Positions 43,316 to 53,694 of a stretch of DNA of 59,384 nt are shown in pieces. The notes below the pieces were generated by a model. It was not told the DNA's origin. It saw only the letters and a program-made list of their open reading frames with translations, and ran no database searches. The stretch is from Paenibacillus kobensis NBRC 15729 (GTDB taxonomy: Bacteria; Bacillota; Bacilli; Paenibacillales; Paenibacillaceae). Location of the stretch: contig NZ_BILZ01000037.1 of the NCBI RefSeq assembly GCF_004000825.1, positions 1-59,384 on the forward strand. Reading direction: 5' to 3'. The translations under genes and the position numbers were made by a program. Positions within the stretch are counted from its first letter, which is position 1, and the number at the start of each line of letters is the position of its first letter.

Positions 43316-44224
43316 TTATATAGAGGTGCTTGCAGTGGCTGGCGCCTTGACCCATTTCGGCTTCGGAAGCCCTTTGCGGAGACGGCCGATTGTCTCAACG
43401 CCTCCAATTCCTTCGATGCCGCTGATCGTGCCATGAATGACGTCCGGCAGATCGATCGTCTCTCGGATCGGCGTCGCGCTTGCCTTGATGGCGATATAAA
43501 CCGGATCAAGCGCATGGATCAAAATACGGCCAGGTGAACTCGCGAAATTGGACCCCGCCTGCAGCAGCGCCTCATAATGCGACTGGCAAGCGCCCGCTAC
43601 GACGACGAGCGAATCGCGGTTTTTCTCGTAGTCGCGCGCGACGCGTACTGCGTTGACGAAATTTTGCGAGTTCTTGTAGCTGCTGATGCTGCCTAGATCT
43701 TCTTGCCGTCTATTCTTAAGTACGCCGTCATGTCCGGTTATGACGACGATGTCTGGCTTCAGCTCCGGCAGCAGCCGGTACAGCAGCTCCGGCATTTGTC
43801 CTTCATGAACGTGAACGCCGTGTGCCGGCACTCTCATTTGTGAATACAACTGCATGCTCTTGCGCAAATAATTGCTGTCTCCGTCCAAATGAAGCACCTT
43901 GCCCGGCATTTCGTAGAACGGATGGTTCGCGTTCGATTGCGATTGACTGGTCTGCGACGCCAGCCGGAGCGGATCATCCTCTTGAAGAGGAGGTCTCTTC
44001 TCCTGCATGCGGCGCATCGATTCCTTGACCTTGATCCGAACTTGCTGCGATGCTTGCGTGGAATCAGGATCGTTCACGACTGCTAGGTCAAGAAGCGGCG
44101 AATCCGCAAGCAGCCGATAATCCGTGCCTTTCAGGACAGCTAGTTGGTTATCTCGTAATGATTCAATGCGGAACAGCACGTCACCGCCGTATGATTTGCG
44201 GACGACCAGGTCCCCTTGCTTCAT
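43316..44224 (-). CDS. yabG: Sporulation-specific protease YabG
   Basis: The 302-aa protein begins MKQGDLVVRKSYGGDVLFRIE and contains VLHLDGDSNYLRKSMQLYSQM, PDIVVITGHDGV and VVVAGACQSHYEALLQAGSNFASSPGR, the YabG peptidase hallmark with conserved Cys and His. YabG processes spore coat proteins late in the mother cell. GAGGTGAT precedes the ATG. Confidence 0.95.
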   Translation of the reverse strand: MKQGDLVVRKSYGGDVLFRIESLRDNQLAVLKGTDYRLLADSPLLDLAVVNDPDSTQASQQVRIKVKESMRRMQEKRPPLQEDDPLRLASQTSQSQSNANHPFYEMPGKVLHLDGDSNYLRKSMQLYSQMRVPAHGVHVHEGQMPELLYRLLPELKPDIVVITGHDGVLKNRRQEDLGSISSYKNSQNFVNAVRVARDYEKNRDSLVVVAGACQSHYEALLQAGSNFASSPGRILIHALDPVYIAIKASATPIRETIDLPDVIHGTISGIEGIGGVETIGRLRKGLPKPKWVKAPATASTSI

Positions 44225-44244
44225 GGGCAGATCACCTCTTCGTC

Positions 44245-44272
44245 TATCCTATGGGTGAAGGCGGAAGAAGGT
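44245..44272 (-). promoter_or_regulatory. Possible sigma-K promoter of yabG
   Basis: Minus-strand CATAGGATA (44245-44253) fits the sigma-K -10 CATANNNTA. An AC dinucleotide lies 17 bp upstream (44271-44272), where the short -35 is expected. Bacillus yabG is sigma-K dependent. Confidence 0.45.
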
Positions 44273-44298
44273 GACTGCCGATTGCCGCTATCCAGCTG

Positions 44299-45201
<903 letters not shown>

Positions 45202-45768
45202 CTAGCCACGCTCCTGTTCCAGCTGCCGCTCCATTACGCGCCATGCTTCAATAAACTCGGTCTTTGTAATCCGGAAGCTGACGCACCGTTTATAAAACGT
45301 CTTGCCATTCGCATAGCCGATGCCGAGCAACTTGCCGATCACCTCTCGACGCATGGACGCCTCTGGATGGACGATGAGTCCCGCTTCGATCAGATCGTCC
45401 CACGTCACTTCCACTGAACCGCCCTCACCTGCAAGCTGCTCCGTCCGCACATTGTCCAGCGCTTTGCGGATCGCTTCGGGCGACGCATTTTCTACTCCAA
45501 TATCGCCCTTATACATCGCTTCCTCTTGAGGAAGGAAAGCGTGCTTGCACCCCGGAACGCGCTGTGCAACAATACGCCGAATCCGTTCGCCTGCATGATC
45601 AGGATCTGTAAAAATAATAACGCCGCGGCGCTGCATCGCGAGCTCGACCCGGCGGAGTACGTCTTCGCCAACTGCAGATCCGTTCGTCTCAATCGTATCT
45701 GCCTCGACTGCCCGCTTGATCGCAGCCGTATCGTCCTTGCCTTCTACTACAATGATTTCTTTAATCAC
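45202..45768 (-). CDS. rnmV: Ribonuclease M5
   Basis: The 188-aa TOPRIM protein starts MIKEIIVVEGKDDTAAIKRAVEADTIETNGSAV; the Glu of VEGKDD and the Asp pair of FTDPDHAGERIRR form the metal site. RNase M5 matures 5S rRNA. It lies upstream of rsmA and is separated from yabE by a terminator. Confidence 0.95.
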   Translation of the reverse strand: MIKEIIVVEGKDDTAAIKRAVEADTIETNGSAVGEDVLRRVELAMQRRGVIIFTDPDHAGERIRRIVAQRVPGCKHAFLPQEEAMYKGDIGVENASPEAIRKALDNVRTEQLAGEGGSVEVTWDDLIEAGLIVHPEASMRREVIGKLLGIGYANGKTFYKRCVSFRITKTEFIEAWRVMERQLEQERG

Positions 45769-45827
45769 GTTCCGCCATTCCTTTCGTTACGGCATGCCGC
45801 TGAAATGCCTGTTCGTACACAAGCAAA

Positions 45828-45850
45828 AAGAAGAGGCATCGCCTCTTCTT
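45828..45850 (-). terminator. Terminator downstream of yabE
   Basis: AAGAAGAGGC-ATC-GCCTCTTCTT is a perfect 10-bp stem with an A-rich left flank (U tract on the minus strand). Confidence 0.85.
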
Positions 45851-45908
45851 ATCATGGCATATTTAGCATCGAAATACGATACATATGTGATACGCAGCCT
45901 TGCAGCCA

Positions 45909-47051
45909 TTAGCTCGAAGATGGTTTGTTCGGTCCAATCACGTAAACCGTGTAACCCTTCTTCGTGCCGAATTTCTCTGCGTAATCCTCGCTGTCGTAAT
46001 AAACATCGATTTTGCTGCCCTTCACCGCGCTGCCCTTATCCTCTGCCCGCCGGAAGCCGATACCTTCGATGTATACCCACCACCCGATCGGAATAACGTT
46101 CGGGTCAACGGCAATCGTCCGTCCTTCCTTCACTTTCGTTCCGGATGCGGTAATGCCGTATTGTGGATGGTTCTCGCTCTTGCCGGTCGACTTCACGCCA
46201 GCGGAATAAGCAGTCAGCGTGACGTTCTTCAGCACTTTCTTCGACTTGAACGTAACGCCCTTCATCGAAACCGTCTGTACGCCAGAGGACTTCGCCGACA
46301 GCGTCGTCACTTCCGCCTTCTTCGTTCCGACCGCAACGACTTTATCAACGGCTGCCGTCTTCACCGACTTCTCAACGAGAGTCGTCGATACCAGCTTGCC
46401 GTCCTCGTATACGTTCTCGAACTGGCTGACGACCAGTCCGTCTGCGCCGGATTTCACCAGCTTCTCCTTCCCTGACTCGAGGGTCGGATCATTCTGCTTC
46501 ACTACCGTGAAAGGAACTTTGTGCTCGGATTGCGTCACTTTACGTTCGACGCGAACGACTTTAACCGCCAAATCCGGCGTTATTGCCGCATCCATGCCCG
46601 GATATACTTTGTCGTATCCGCGAATCGGAATATTTAAATCCTCGATCGCCGCTTGCACCGTTCTCTCGGTCGTGTACACTGTCCGAGTCTTGCCGTCAGC
46701 CGTTACAGTTACAGACGAAGCATGGTCGATAACGACCCGGTCTCCATCCTTGATGGCAGCATTCAGAGGCATTGAAACCTCATCATGTTCACCAACCGTA
46801 ATAGCTTGTTCATCCAGTAGGCGTTGCAGGACCCATTGCTTCGTTTTCACGATGCTCTCTTGTCCATTCACTACTACGGAGACGCTCTTCTCAGCCGTTC
46901 CGTACAACAACACCAATAACATGAAAGTCATAGCGATTGAGATAATGGCACTCAAAATAATTAACCGCAAGTTTTCATGCTTCCATCGCAATGCGAAAGA
47001 CATGCTGGATGATCGTTTCCCATGGGTGTCCTCTTTCGGAATTACGCCCAC
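45909..47051 (-). CDS. yabE: YabE-type cell-wall-associated protein (DUF348, G5 and 3D domains)
   Basis: The 380-aa protein has one membrane/signal helix (about residues 30-50) and then DUF348 repeats (VVVNGQESIVKTKQWVLQRLL and further copies to about 170). A G5 domain (about 190-265) and a C-terminal 3D domain (TASGTKVKEGRTIAVDPNVI, AEDKGSAVKGSKIDVYY) with its three Asp residues follow. 3D domains resemble lytic transglycosylases, so it probably cuts or remodels peptidoglycan as Rpf/YabE proteins do. The start is GTG 47051 with AAGGAGG 9-10 bases upstream. A c-di-AMP riboswitch precedes it. Confidence 0.93.
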   Translation of the reverse strand: MGVIPKEDTHGKRSSSMSFALRWKHENLRLIILSAIISIAMTFMLLVLLYGTAEKSVSVVVNGQESIVKTKQWVLQRLLDEQAITVGEHDEVSMPLNAAIKDGDRVVIDHASSVTVTADGKTRTVYTTERTVQAAIEDLNIPIRGYDKVYPGMDAAITPDLAVKVVRVERKVTQSEHKVPFTVVKQNDPTLESGKEKLVKSGADGLVVSQFENVYEDGKLVSTTLVEKSVKTAAVDKVVAVGTKKAEVTTLSAKSSGVQTVSMKGVTFKSKKVLKNVTLTAYSAGVKSTGKSENHPQYGITASGTKVKEGRTIAVDPNVIPIGWWVYIEGIGFRRAEDKGSAVKGSKIDVYYDSEDYAEKFGTKKGYTVYVIGPNKPSSS

Positions 47052-47205
47052 TTCTTCGGTCCTCCTTCATAGCCCCGCCGTCGAGTGTCTCGCATGATAC
47101 AGTTGACGCGACTATAGTATATTGGCGTGACGAATCACGCATCCAGTTCCTTCTCACTCACCTCCATGATTAACCCTATGTCGACGTTTTACGCTTTATT
47201 CAAAA

Positions 47206-47500
47206 AGAAAAGAAGCCGTCGACAGAGGATCATCTGCTTCGTGGCTTCCCGGGTTGGTCACAGCTAGGCATGGTAAGTGGGATTCGAAGGTTGATCTCTC
47301 TATGTCGCTTACGAGGTTAGCTGTCGGATTCGGGCAAGAGAGCTGCCCTATTCGCCTGCGCCGGTACGCCCGGATGCATGTCGCGAAATTCACCCCAATG
47401 GTACATGCTTCCACCTTCTTGATGCCCTAGATCAGCATCTGTCCGGCTTCCACATCTGGGTCCCCCGTTCTCCGTTAGGAGATTAAGCGTGTTACTGGAA
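47206..47500 (-). ncRNA. c-di-AMP (ydaO/yuaA) riboswitch with terminator
   Basis: The minus-strand RNA carries the ydaO hallmarks in order: GGGGGACCCA (47457-47466), GGGGUGAAUUUCGCGACAUG (about 47375-47394), GGGCAGCUCUC..GCCCGAAUCCG (about 47325-47348) and CAGCUAACCUCGUAAGCG (47306-47323). A terminator hairpin GAAGCC/GGCUUC (47212-47248) then leads into U-rich sequence. c-di-AMP normally promotes termination, lowering expression of wall-lytic genes. yabE begins 155 bases downstream. Confidence 0.95.
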
Positions 47501-47530
47501 ATCCAATACATTGTGTAAGTTCTGAAATGA

Positions 47531-47560
47531 ATCATACCCCGTGTTCGCTAACCTTGTAAA
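47531..47560 (-). promoter_or_regulatory. Predicted promoter of the yabE transcript
   Basis: Minus-strand TTTACA (47555-47560) and TATGAT (47531-47536) are 18 bp apart, immediately upstream of the riboswitch. Confidence 0.5.
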
Positions 47561-47676
47561 GAACTGATTAAAGACGATTTTAGCGATATTTAAGGAAATT
47601 CAAGCAAAAGAGAAGCGGTTTTACCGAAGAAATCTACTTTTATCACACGTTAGATACGTTTTACTCCGGTTTGCGC

Positions 47677-48465
47677 CTACTTCCGCTCCAAACGGAAACA
47701 ATTTCTGGCATTTACGGACGTTAAATATCCGATTTCTTCTAGTGTTTTTCCTTTTATTGCTGCCACGGCTTCCGCCACTTGAACTACGAAAGCGGACTCA
47801 TTTCGTTTCCCTCTATAAGGGTGAGGGGCTAGATATGGGGAGTCTGTTTCAATTAGAAGTCGGTCGTCCGGCACCTTCGCCAGCACCTCTTTTGGCACCT
47901 TCGCATTCGTGAATGAAACCGGTCCTCCGAACGAAATATAGAAGTTCATGTCGAGACAAGCTTTAGCCGTTTCCCAGCTGCCGGAGAAGCAGTGCATAAC
48001 GCCGCCAACCTCAGCTGCATTCTCTTCCTTCAATATACGTATGACATCCTCGTGGGCATCCCGGTTATGAATGACGATCGGTTTGCCGACTTTGCGCGCA
48101 AGGCGGATCTGCTCGCGGAACACGCGATGCTGTACATCCTTCGGAGATGTGTCCCAATGATAATCAAGTCCGATCTCGCCAATCGCGACGACCTTCGGAT
48201 GCGACATCAGCGACTCGATCCATTCCAGATCGCCTGGCTGCATATGAATGCTTTCTACAGGATGCCAGCCGACTGCCGCATAGAAGAAATCATAACGCTC
48301 CGCAAGCGCCATCGTCGTCGGGATCGTCTCCCGGTCGAATCCGATATTGATCATCAATTCGACACCCGCTTCGCGTGCCCGGGCGATTGCCTCCTCGCGG
48401 TCGCTGTCGAATTTAGAATTGTCCATATGAGTATGGGTGTCGATTAATGAAAGTTTTCCGCTCAT
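47677..48465 (-). CDS. tatD: TatD family metal-dependent deoxyribonuclease
   Basis: The 262-aa TIM-barrel protein starts MSGKLSLIDTHTHMDNSKFD with the metal ligands HxH. It also has GEIGLDYHWDTSPKDVQ, HNRDAHEDV, HCFSGSWE and ETDSPYLAPHPYRGKRN. TatD enzymes are 3'-5' nucleases used in repair and DNA turnover. ATG 48465 has AAAGGGG 8 bases upstream; the longer frame from 48495 does not. metS, the usual Bacillus neighbour, is absent. Confidence 0.95.
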   Translation of the reverse strand: MSGKLSLIDTHTHMDNSKFDSDREEAIARAREAGVELMINIGFDRETIPTTMALAERYDFFYAAVGWHPVESIHMQPGDLEWIESLMSHPKVVAIGEIGLDYHWDTSPKDVQHRVFREQIRLARKVGKPIVIHNRDAHEDVIRILKEENAAEVGGVMHCFSGSWETAKACLDMNFYISFGGPVSFTNAKVPKEVLAKVPDDRLLIETDSPYLAPHPYRGKRNESAFVVQVAEAVAAIKGKTLEEIGYLTSVNARNCFRLERK

Positions 48466-48515
48466 GATGTTTCCCCTTTCTAATATATACCGCATTGCTG
48501 AAACTGCTGGATATC

Positions 48516-49820
48516 TTAATAGCCGAATATCGACCGGATATGGCTGTCCAACCGGTGAGCAACCGGACGAAGCAGATCATCTGGGAAATACCACCGGTGC
48601 TTGTCCTGATGAAGACCGGTTAGCGATCTTATAATGTCCGAACGAGCCGATATTTCCGACATCACGCCCTCAGAATCAAGCAGCAGAATCGGTGGCTTAT
48701 CGCTGCCTTTCTTGCCTGATCCAGGCCCGGCATCTGGACGGTACACATCGTAAGGAAGATCGGACGGAAAGTCAACTTCGAGATGATAGTCCGGATGCAG
48801 CCCTGCTTTTTTCAACTGACGCTTCGCCTCTTCGAACAATGTTTCATTATGATCGCTTACAATAACTTCTTTATACAACCGCCGGTGCAAAAATCGTCTG
48901 CTCAGATCGGACAGCCATTCGTCGCGCTCATCGGCCCAAGCCATGAAGACCGTCTGTGCAAGCGCTTCATCCAGCCGGAAATAATCGTCCGTCGTCAGCT
49001 CTCCGCGGAACAGACGAAGCAGCGGTTGAGGCAGCCAATCGAACGTGTAGCCATTATGGTAGAGTTCCTTCGCCCGCCGCAAGATTTGACGCAAAATGAT
49101 TTCCGAGCTTCGTGTCACGGGATGGAAGTATACTTGCCAGTACATTTGGTAGCGCGACATCAGATAGTCTTCCACCGCATGCATCCCGCTCTCCTTCACG
49201 ACAATTCGCCCCTGATGCGGACGCAACACCCGAAGGATTCTCTCGAGATCGAATGTTCCATAATGAACGCCTGTGAAGTACGCATCACGGAGCAAATAAT
49301 CCATCCGGTCGGCGTCCATCTGGCTCGATACCAGGTTTACGACAATCGGTTTGTCGTATTTCTTCTTAATAATAGCAGCAACCCGCTCCGGGAACTGATC
49401 GTCCACTTCCCGAAGCGCCTGATTAACTTCCGTATCCCCCGTTATAATTCGACATGTCCAATCCTCATGGTCGGTGTCGAATACTTCCTCGATCGAATGC
49501 GAGAACGGTCCGTGGCCAAGATCGTGCAGCAGCGCTGCGCACAACGCCGGCAGCCTTTCCTCTCTCGGCCAGTCCGGATACTCATTACGCTCGAACGACG
49601 AGATGATTCGGCGCGTAATCTCGTAAACACCAAGTGAATGCGAGAATCGGCTATGCTCAGCCCCATGGAACGTCAAATAAGAGGTGCCGAGCTGTCTAAT
49701 CCGCCGAAGCCGTTGAAACTCTTTCGTATTAATTAGATTCCAGATTAACTGATCTTGCACATATACCGATTTATGTACGGGATCCTTAAAAACTTTCTCT
49801 TCAGCCAACAACCTCTCCAT
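48516..49820 (-). CDS. YwfO-type HD-domain phosphohydrolase (dNTP triphosphohydrolase family)
   Basis: The 434-aa protein has an N-terminal HD domain with the metal motif H..HD..D: FHGAEHSRFSHSLGVYEI (about 52-69), ALLHDLGHGPFSHSIEE (about 97-113) and SQMDADRMDYLLRDAYFTGVHYG (about 165-188). This matches YwfO/SAMHD1-like enzymes that remove triphosphate from dNTPs. A long C-terminal region follows. It lies between abrB and tatD, the slot held by metS in Bacillus. Confidence 0.88.
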   Translation of the reverse strand: MERLLAEEKVFKDPVHKSVYVQDQLIWNLINTKEFQRLRRIRQLGTSYLTFHGAEHSRFSHSLGVYEITRRIISSFERNEYPDWPREERLPALCAALLHDLGHGPFSHSIEEVFDTDHEDWTCRIITGDTEVNQALREVDDQFPERVAAIIKKKYDKPIVVNLVSSQMDADRMDYLLRDAYFTGVHYGTFDLERILRVLRPHQGRIVVKESGMHAVEDYLMSRYQMYWQVYFHPVTRSSEIILRQILRRAKELYHNGYTFDWLPQPLLRLFRGELTTDDYFRLDEALAQTVFMAWADERDEWLSDLSRRFLHRRLYKEVIVSDHNETLFEEAKRQLKKAGLHPDYHLEVDFPSDLPYDVYRPDAGPGSGKKGSDKPPILLLDSEGVMSEISARSDIIRSLTGLHQDKHRWYFPDDLLRPVAHRLDSHIRSIFGY

Positions 49821-50006
49821 GTGACAATTCCACCCCTTACAGCAAATTTGTTCAATATTTCGACACAGCTCTTAGGTTTTTGTCGAAAAGTGTCGTAGGA
49901 TCATTTCCAAACGTTATCGTGTTGTTGTATGATAATAGTATCGCATTATCGCCCTACATTACAGGATTAACAGAAATATTTGGCGGTTTATAGCATTATT
50001 TCTAGG

Positions 50007-50035
50007 TTGACTGTTCTGGGTATTCTTGGTATTAT
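50007..50035 (+). promoter_or_regulatory. Sigma-A promoter of abrB
   Basis: TTGACT (50007-50012) and TATTAT (50030-50035) with a 17-bp spacer lie about 70 bp upstream of the abrB start; the 3' flank is AT-rich. Confidence 0.6.
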
Positions 50036-50106
50036 ATTAATCATAAAAAGTAAAACCGTGTCGAATAGTGACGATTAATAAGAATCATGAGAGGGGAAAA
50101 TTTATT

Positions 50107-50361
50107 ATGATGAAGTCTACTGGTATCGTTCGTAAAGTTGATGAGTTGGGTCGCGTCGTAATTCCAATCGAATTGCGCCGTACGTTGGGCATTGGTGAGA
50201 AGGATGCGCTTGAGATTTACGTGGACGGAGAGCGCATCATGCTGAAGAAATATGAGCCAGCATGCATCTTCTGCGGCAATGCAGAGAACGTTGCGTACTT
50301 CAAAGGAAAAATTGTTTGCAATGTTTGTCTCTCGGAATTGCCTACCCCTGTGACAAAATAA
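50107..50361 (+). CDS. abrB: Transition-state regulator AbrB
   Basis: The 84-aa protein begins MMKSTGIVRKVDELGRVVIPIELRRTLG, the AbrB DNA-binding hairpin. Its C-terminal part CIFCGNAENVAYFKGKIVCNVCLSEL has the Cys pattern of AbrB proteins. AbrB represses stationary-phase genes during growth. The longest frame begins at 50068, but ATG 50107 (or 50110) follows GAGGGG by about 10 bases. It is the only plus-strand gene in the 31-58 kb block. Confidence 0.93.
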   Translation: MMKSTGIVRKVDELGRVVIPIELRRTLGIGEKDALEIYVDGERIMLKKYEPACIFCGNAENVAYFKGKIVCNVCLSELPTPVTK

Positions 50362-50423
50362 AAGAAATAGGTTATAATGTAGTTATCCACATGTTAATTC
50401 TAACCTTTTTCATACTCCTTATG

Positions 50424-50463
50424 CCTTCCAGCGCTTAAACCCGGCCTGGAAGGTCCTTTTTTT
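50424..50463 (+). terminator. Terminator of abrB
   Basis: CCTTCCAG...CTGGAAGG encloses a GCGC/CCCGGC loop and is followed by seven Ts. Confidence 0.85.
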
Positions 50464-50504
50464 ATGTGGACAATACGTGGATAAACAGTGGATAACGCGC
50501 AGCG

Positions 50505-51473
50505 CTATCCACTTTCGTTTTTTCGCATAACCATATTATATACGTCCCGCTTCTGCATTGACCGATCCGCCGCCGCACGCTTGATTGCGTCCTTCCGGCT
50601 TAACGACTGGCGATCCTCGTAATGCTGCACATGCTCCTCAATAGATAAGGATGACCACCATACGGCGTCTTCGCCGCTCATGCCGGTCATAGCCGCTCCC
50701 GTTCCATCTCCGTCATCTTCCTGCGACAATACCGATGCCGTTGATCGAGCCGACTCTATCTTCCGCCCTTCTACGATAATGACGTATTCGCCAAGAGGGG
50801 GATGTTCCTCCAGCCAAGCGATACATTCGGATACCGTGCCTCTTGCCGCTTCTTCATGCCTTTTGGTCAACTCCCGGACCATCGCTATGCTGCGGTCGCC
50901 AAGCACCTCTAGCATAACCGCAAGTGTCTTCGACACCCGATGCGGCGATTCATAGAGCATCACCGTTCCGCGCTCATGCGCGAAGCTAGTCAGCCACTCG
51001 GTCAGCGCCTTCTTCTGTCGCGGAGGGAACCCCATGAACAGAAACCGCTCAGTCGGAAGACCCGACATAATAAGCGCGCTTAACGCAGCGTTGGCACCCG
51101 GCACCGGAACGACCGCAATACCGCGCTCCGCAGCGTCGCGCACCAGATCGGCGCCTGGATCGGATATAGCAGGCAATCCAGCATCGCTGACAAGCGCGAT
51201 CGAAGTGCCCTCCTCAAGCAGACGGAGCAACTCCGGGCCGCTTGCCCTCTTATTGTGTTCATGATAGCTCACTATTCTTGTCGAAATTTCAAAATGAGTA
51301 AGAAGCTTTCGCGTCTGTCTTGTATCCTCCGCCGCGATCAGATCCACCTCGCGAAGCGTACGGATTGCGCGGAACGTCATATCCTCCAAGTTACCGATCG
51401 GCGTTCCGACGAGATAGAGCGTTCCTGTCGTACGGTCTGACCCTGCTTCAAAGCTGCGCTGTACTTGCATCAT
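50505..51473 (-). CDS. rsmI: 16S rRNA (cytidine1402-2'-O)-methyltransferase
   Basis: The 322-aa SAM-dependent enzyme of the tetrapyrrole-methylase fold has TLYLVGTPIGNLEDMTFRAI, AAEDTRQTRKLL, VSDAGLPAISDPG, PGANAALSALIMSGLP and the MLYESPHR loop. RsmI methylates C1402 in the decoding centre of 16S rRNA. It is about 30 residues longer than usual, with a linker rich in Asp/Gly (about 245-270). ATGA overlap with the yabB stop couples the two. Confidence 0.95.
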   Translation of the reverse strand: MMQVQRSFEAGSDRTTGTLYLVGTPIGNLEDMTFRAIRTLREVDLIAAEDTRQTRKLLTHFEISTRIVSYHEHNKRASGPELLRLLEEGTSIALVSDAGLPAISDPGADLVRDAAERGIAVVPVPGANAALSALIMSGLPTERFLFMGFPPRQKKALTEWLTSFAHERGTVMLYESPHRVSKTLAVMLEVLGDRSIAMVRELTKRHEEAARGTVSECIAWLEEHPPLGEYVIIVEGRKIESARSTASVLSQEDDGDGTGAAMTGMSGEDAVWWSSLSIEEHVQHYEDRQSLSRKDAIKRAAADRSMQKRDVYNMVMRKNESG

Positions 51474-52315
51474 TCACTCTCCCCTCCGGTTTGACCGGCT
51501 GCCCAAATGCCATCGCTGCCATAATAGAGCAGCTTGAGCTCTTCTGTGTATTCTCTTTCCTTCGTATATACAATTAGCGGCGGCAGTACCTTCAAGAATG
51601 GCTTCCCATCGCGAATCGCTTCAATTAACAGCATGTTTGCCTCCGCCCCCGCATGCGGATGAACGAACCGGATTCTTTTCGGCTCCAGCTTCCAGCGGCG
51701 GAACGATTCCATGATATCGATGAGCCGGTTCGGACGGTGCACCATCGACACTTTGCCGCCCGTACGCACCAACCTTGCACATGCTTCGACAACATTATCG
51801 AGCGTACAATGAATTTCGTGCCTAGCTATCGCATAATGCTCATTCTCGTTCTGATCGCCCGACTGTGCCTGCATATAGGGAGGATTGACGGTTACCGCAT
51901 CATAGATGCCGTTGCCCGCTTCCTTCGGATAGGTGCGCAGGTCGGATTCGATAATTCGAATTTGCGAATCCAGCTTATTGAACGATACGCTTCTGCTCGC
52001 CATGTTGGCCAATCGGGGCTGTATTTCAACGGCATCAATCGAGGCACGCGTTCGCGTCGACAACAAAAGCGGAATAACGCCGTTACCGGTACATAGATCG
52101 ACAATCTTGCCCCTAGGCGGCACGGAAGCGAACCGGGCAAGCAATACTGCATCCATCGAGAAGCTGAACACTTCCCGGCTCTGAATAATTTGAAGCTCCT
52201 TCGTCATCAGATCATCCAGCCGCTCACCTGGGAGAAGCTCGACGCCGGGGGCTAATGCCCCGCCAAATTGTTGTACTTGATTGCTCTCATTGTGCACCGT
52301 ATTCGTATCCTCCAT
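51470..52315 (-). CDS. tRNA1(Val) (adenine37-N6)-methyltransferase-like protein (YabB/TrmN6)
   Basis: The 281-aa Rossmann methyltransferase has a SAM site IVDLCTGNGVIPLLLSTR and the catalytic NPPY motif (VTVNPPYMQAQ, about 140). TrmN6 modifies A37 of tRNA-Val in E. coli; the Bacillus YabB homolog fills the same slot beside rsmI. It overlaps rsmI by 4 bases. Confidence 0.9.
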   Translation of the reverse strand: MEDTNTVHNESNQVQQFGGALAPGVELLPGERLDDLMTKELQIIQSREVFSFSMDAVLLARFASVPPRGKIVDLCTGNGVIPLLLSTRTRASIDAVEIQPRLANMASRSVSFNKLDSQIRIIESDLRTYPKEAGNGIYDAVTVNPPYMQAQSGDQNENEHYAIARHEIHCTLDNVVEACARLVRTGGKVSMVHRPNRLIDIMESFRRWKLEPKRIRFVHPHAGAEANMLLIEAIRDGKPFLKVLPPLIVYTKEREYTEELKLLYYGSDGIWAAGQTGGESE

Positions 52316-52361
52316 CCGTATCCATCCTTGCCCCTATAGCGCTAAAAGTCATGGAACAAAA

Positions 52362-52384
52362 ACAAAGACCCTTACGGGTCTTGT
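52362..52384 (-). terminator. Hairpin between yabA and yabB
   Basis: AAGACCC-TTAC-GGGTCTT with an A-rich left flank acts as a terminator, or an attenuator, for transcription coming from yabA. Confidence 0.65.
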
Positions 52385-52438
52385 TCGAATTGCTGCACCG
52401 CCGCCGAAGACGGAGCCGCATGTTTCTTCTTGAAGGCG

Positions 52439-52852
52439 TTATTTATTCAGGAAAGACAGACAGAATAAACAATCGCCTTCCGTCCGCAAATGTCCGTAAT
52501 AGACATTGCATATGTGAAATCCTTCATGATACAAGCGAGCTAAGTTATCATGCCCGCCTCCGATAACCGGAATCGGTTCGTTCTCAGACGGTGCAGCTTG
52601 CTTCGCGTCCAACTGCTCCGAAGCATCCTCTTGATCCGGCAGTTCATCTGCAGCTGCGGGCTCCTGCATCGTATCCAAGAACGCCGACCCTTGCCGGAGC
52701 AACTTTCTAAGCTGGTGGTTCTCCATACTAAGCCGCTTATTCTCTTCCAGCAGCCTCTTCAAATGCTGCTTCATCAACCCGAGCTCTGCATGTACGGCGC
52801 CTACGCGGCCCTCCAGCTCGTCCATTTGTACGAAAAGATCTTGGTTATCCAA
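52439..52852 (-). CDS. yabA: Replication initiation control protein YabA
   Basis: The 137-aa protein has an N-terminal leucine-zipper coiled coil (about 1-60: [35 protein letters not shown]) and a C-terminal zinc module with [27 protein letters not shown]. YabA binds DnaA and DnaN and restrains initiation. TTG 52852 (reading [10 protein letters not shown]) fits the family and has GAGGTGGG 7 bases upstream; GTG 52864 is the alternative. Confidence 0.92.
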   Translation of the reverse strand: MDNQDLFVQMDELEGRVGAVHAELGLMKQHLKRLLEENKRLSMENHQLRKLLRQGSAFLDTMQEPAAADELPDQEDASEQLDAKQAAPSENEPIPVIGGGHDNLARLYHEGFHICNVYYGHLRTEGDCLFCLSFLNK

Positions 52853-52886
52853 TACAGTTCCCACCTCAGAATCGTGATGGAACGGG

Positions 52887-53690
52887 TTATTTCACGACGA
52901 CATCGTCCAATGGAAGCTCCTTAGGCTTGCCTCCGACGTCGAGAAGTTGTACATAGACTGTCTTGCTCCCCGCATTAATTCCGGTTACTCTACCTTCGCC
53001 AAGCGACGTAACGACCACCTTACCGATCGACGGAATTTCCTCGCGGACACTCTCGTAGTTATCATGCTCATACTTCAGGCAGCACATCAGTCGTCCGCAT
53101 AATCCCGATATCTTCGTCGGATTAAGCGACAGATTCTGATCCTTCGCCATCTTGATGGATACCGGCTCGAAATCGCCCAGCCACGAAGAACAGCACAGCA
53201 CGCGGCCGCACGGTCCGATTCCGCCCAGCATCTTTGCTTCATCCCTTACACCGATTTGCCTTAGTTCAATTCGGGTACGGAATACGCCAGCCAAATCCTT
53301 AACCAACTCACGGAAGTCGACTCGACCTTCGGCAGTGAAATAAAAAATAATTTTGTTGCGGTCAAACGTATATTCTACATCGACGAGCTTCATCTTAAGC
53401 TGATGATTGCGAATTTTGTCCAAGCACGTCGTAAAAGCCTGACTGGCCGACCGTTTATTCTCTTCCACTACCTTCGCGTCGGCTTCATTGGCGATTCGTA
53501 TTACTTTCTTAAGCGGGAGGACAACATCCGATTCACCGACTTGCTTCTGTCCCACCACGACTTTCCCGTATTCGATGCCGCGCGCCGTCTCGACGATCGC
53601 ATATTGATCCTTCGTTACGGGCAGGTCGACGGGATCAAAGTAATAGATCTTGCCCGCTTTCTTGAAGCGAACACCGACGACATTATACAA
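52887..53690 (-). CDS. ricT: RicT (YaaT/PSP1) regulator of RNA maturation and biofilm/sporulation
   Basis: The 267-aa PSP1-domain protein begins [20 protein letters not shown]. Conserved cysteines lie in [17 protein letters not shown] and [20 protein letters not shown]; in Bacillus the RicAFT complex holds 4Fe-4S clusters and works with RNase Y. The start is TTG 53690 after GGAGGG. It follows holB with a 4-base gap. Confidence 0.93.
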   Translation of the reverse strand: MYNVVGVRFKKAGKIYYFDPVDLPVTKDQYAIVETARGIEYGKVVVGQKQVGESDVVLPLKKVIRIANEADAKVVEENKRSASQAFTTCLDKIRNHQLKMKLVDVEYTFDRNKIIFYFTAEGRVDFRELVKDLAGVFRTRIELRQIGVRDEAKMLGGIGPCGRVLCCSSWLGDFEPVSIKMAKDQNLSLNPTKISGLCGRLMCCLKYEHDNYESVREEIPSIGKVVVTSLGEGRVTGINAGSKTVYVQLLDVGGKPKELPLDDVVVK

Positions 53691-53694
53691 GGCA

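Noticed and set aside
47196-47414. 72-aa minus-strand ORF
   Set aside because: It lies wholly within the c-di-AMP riboswitch RNA.
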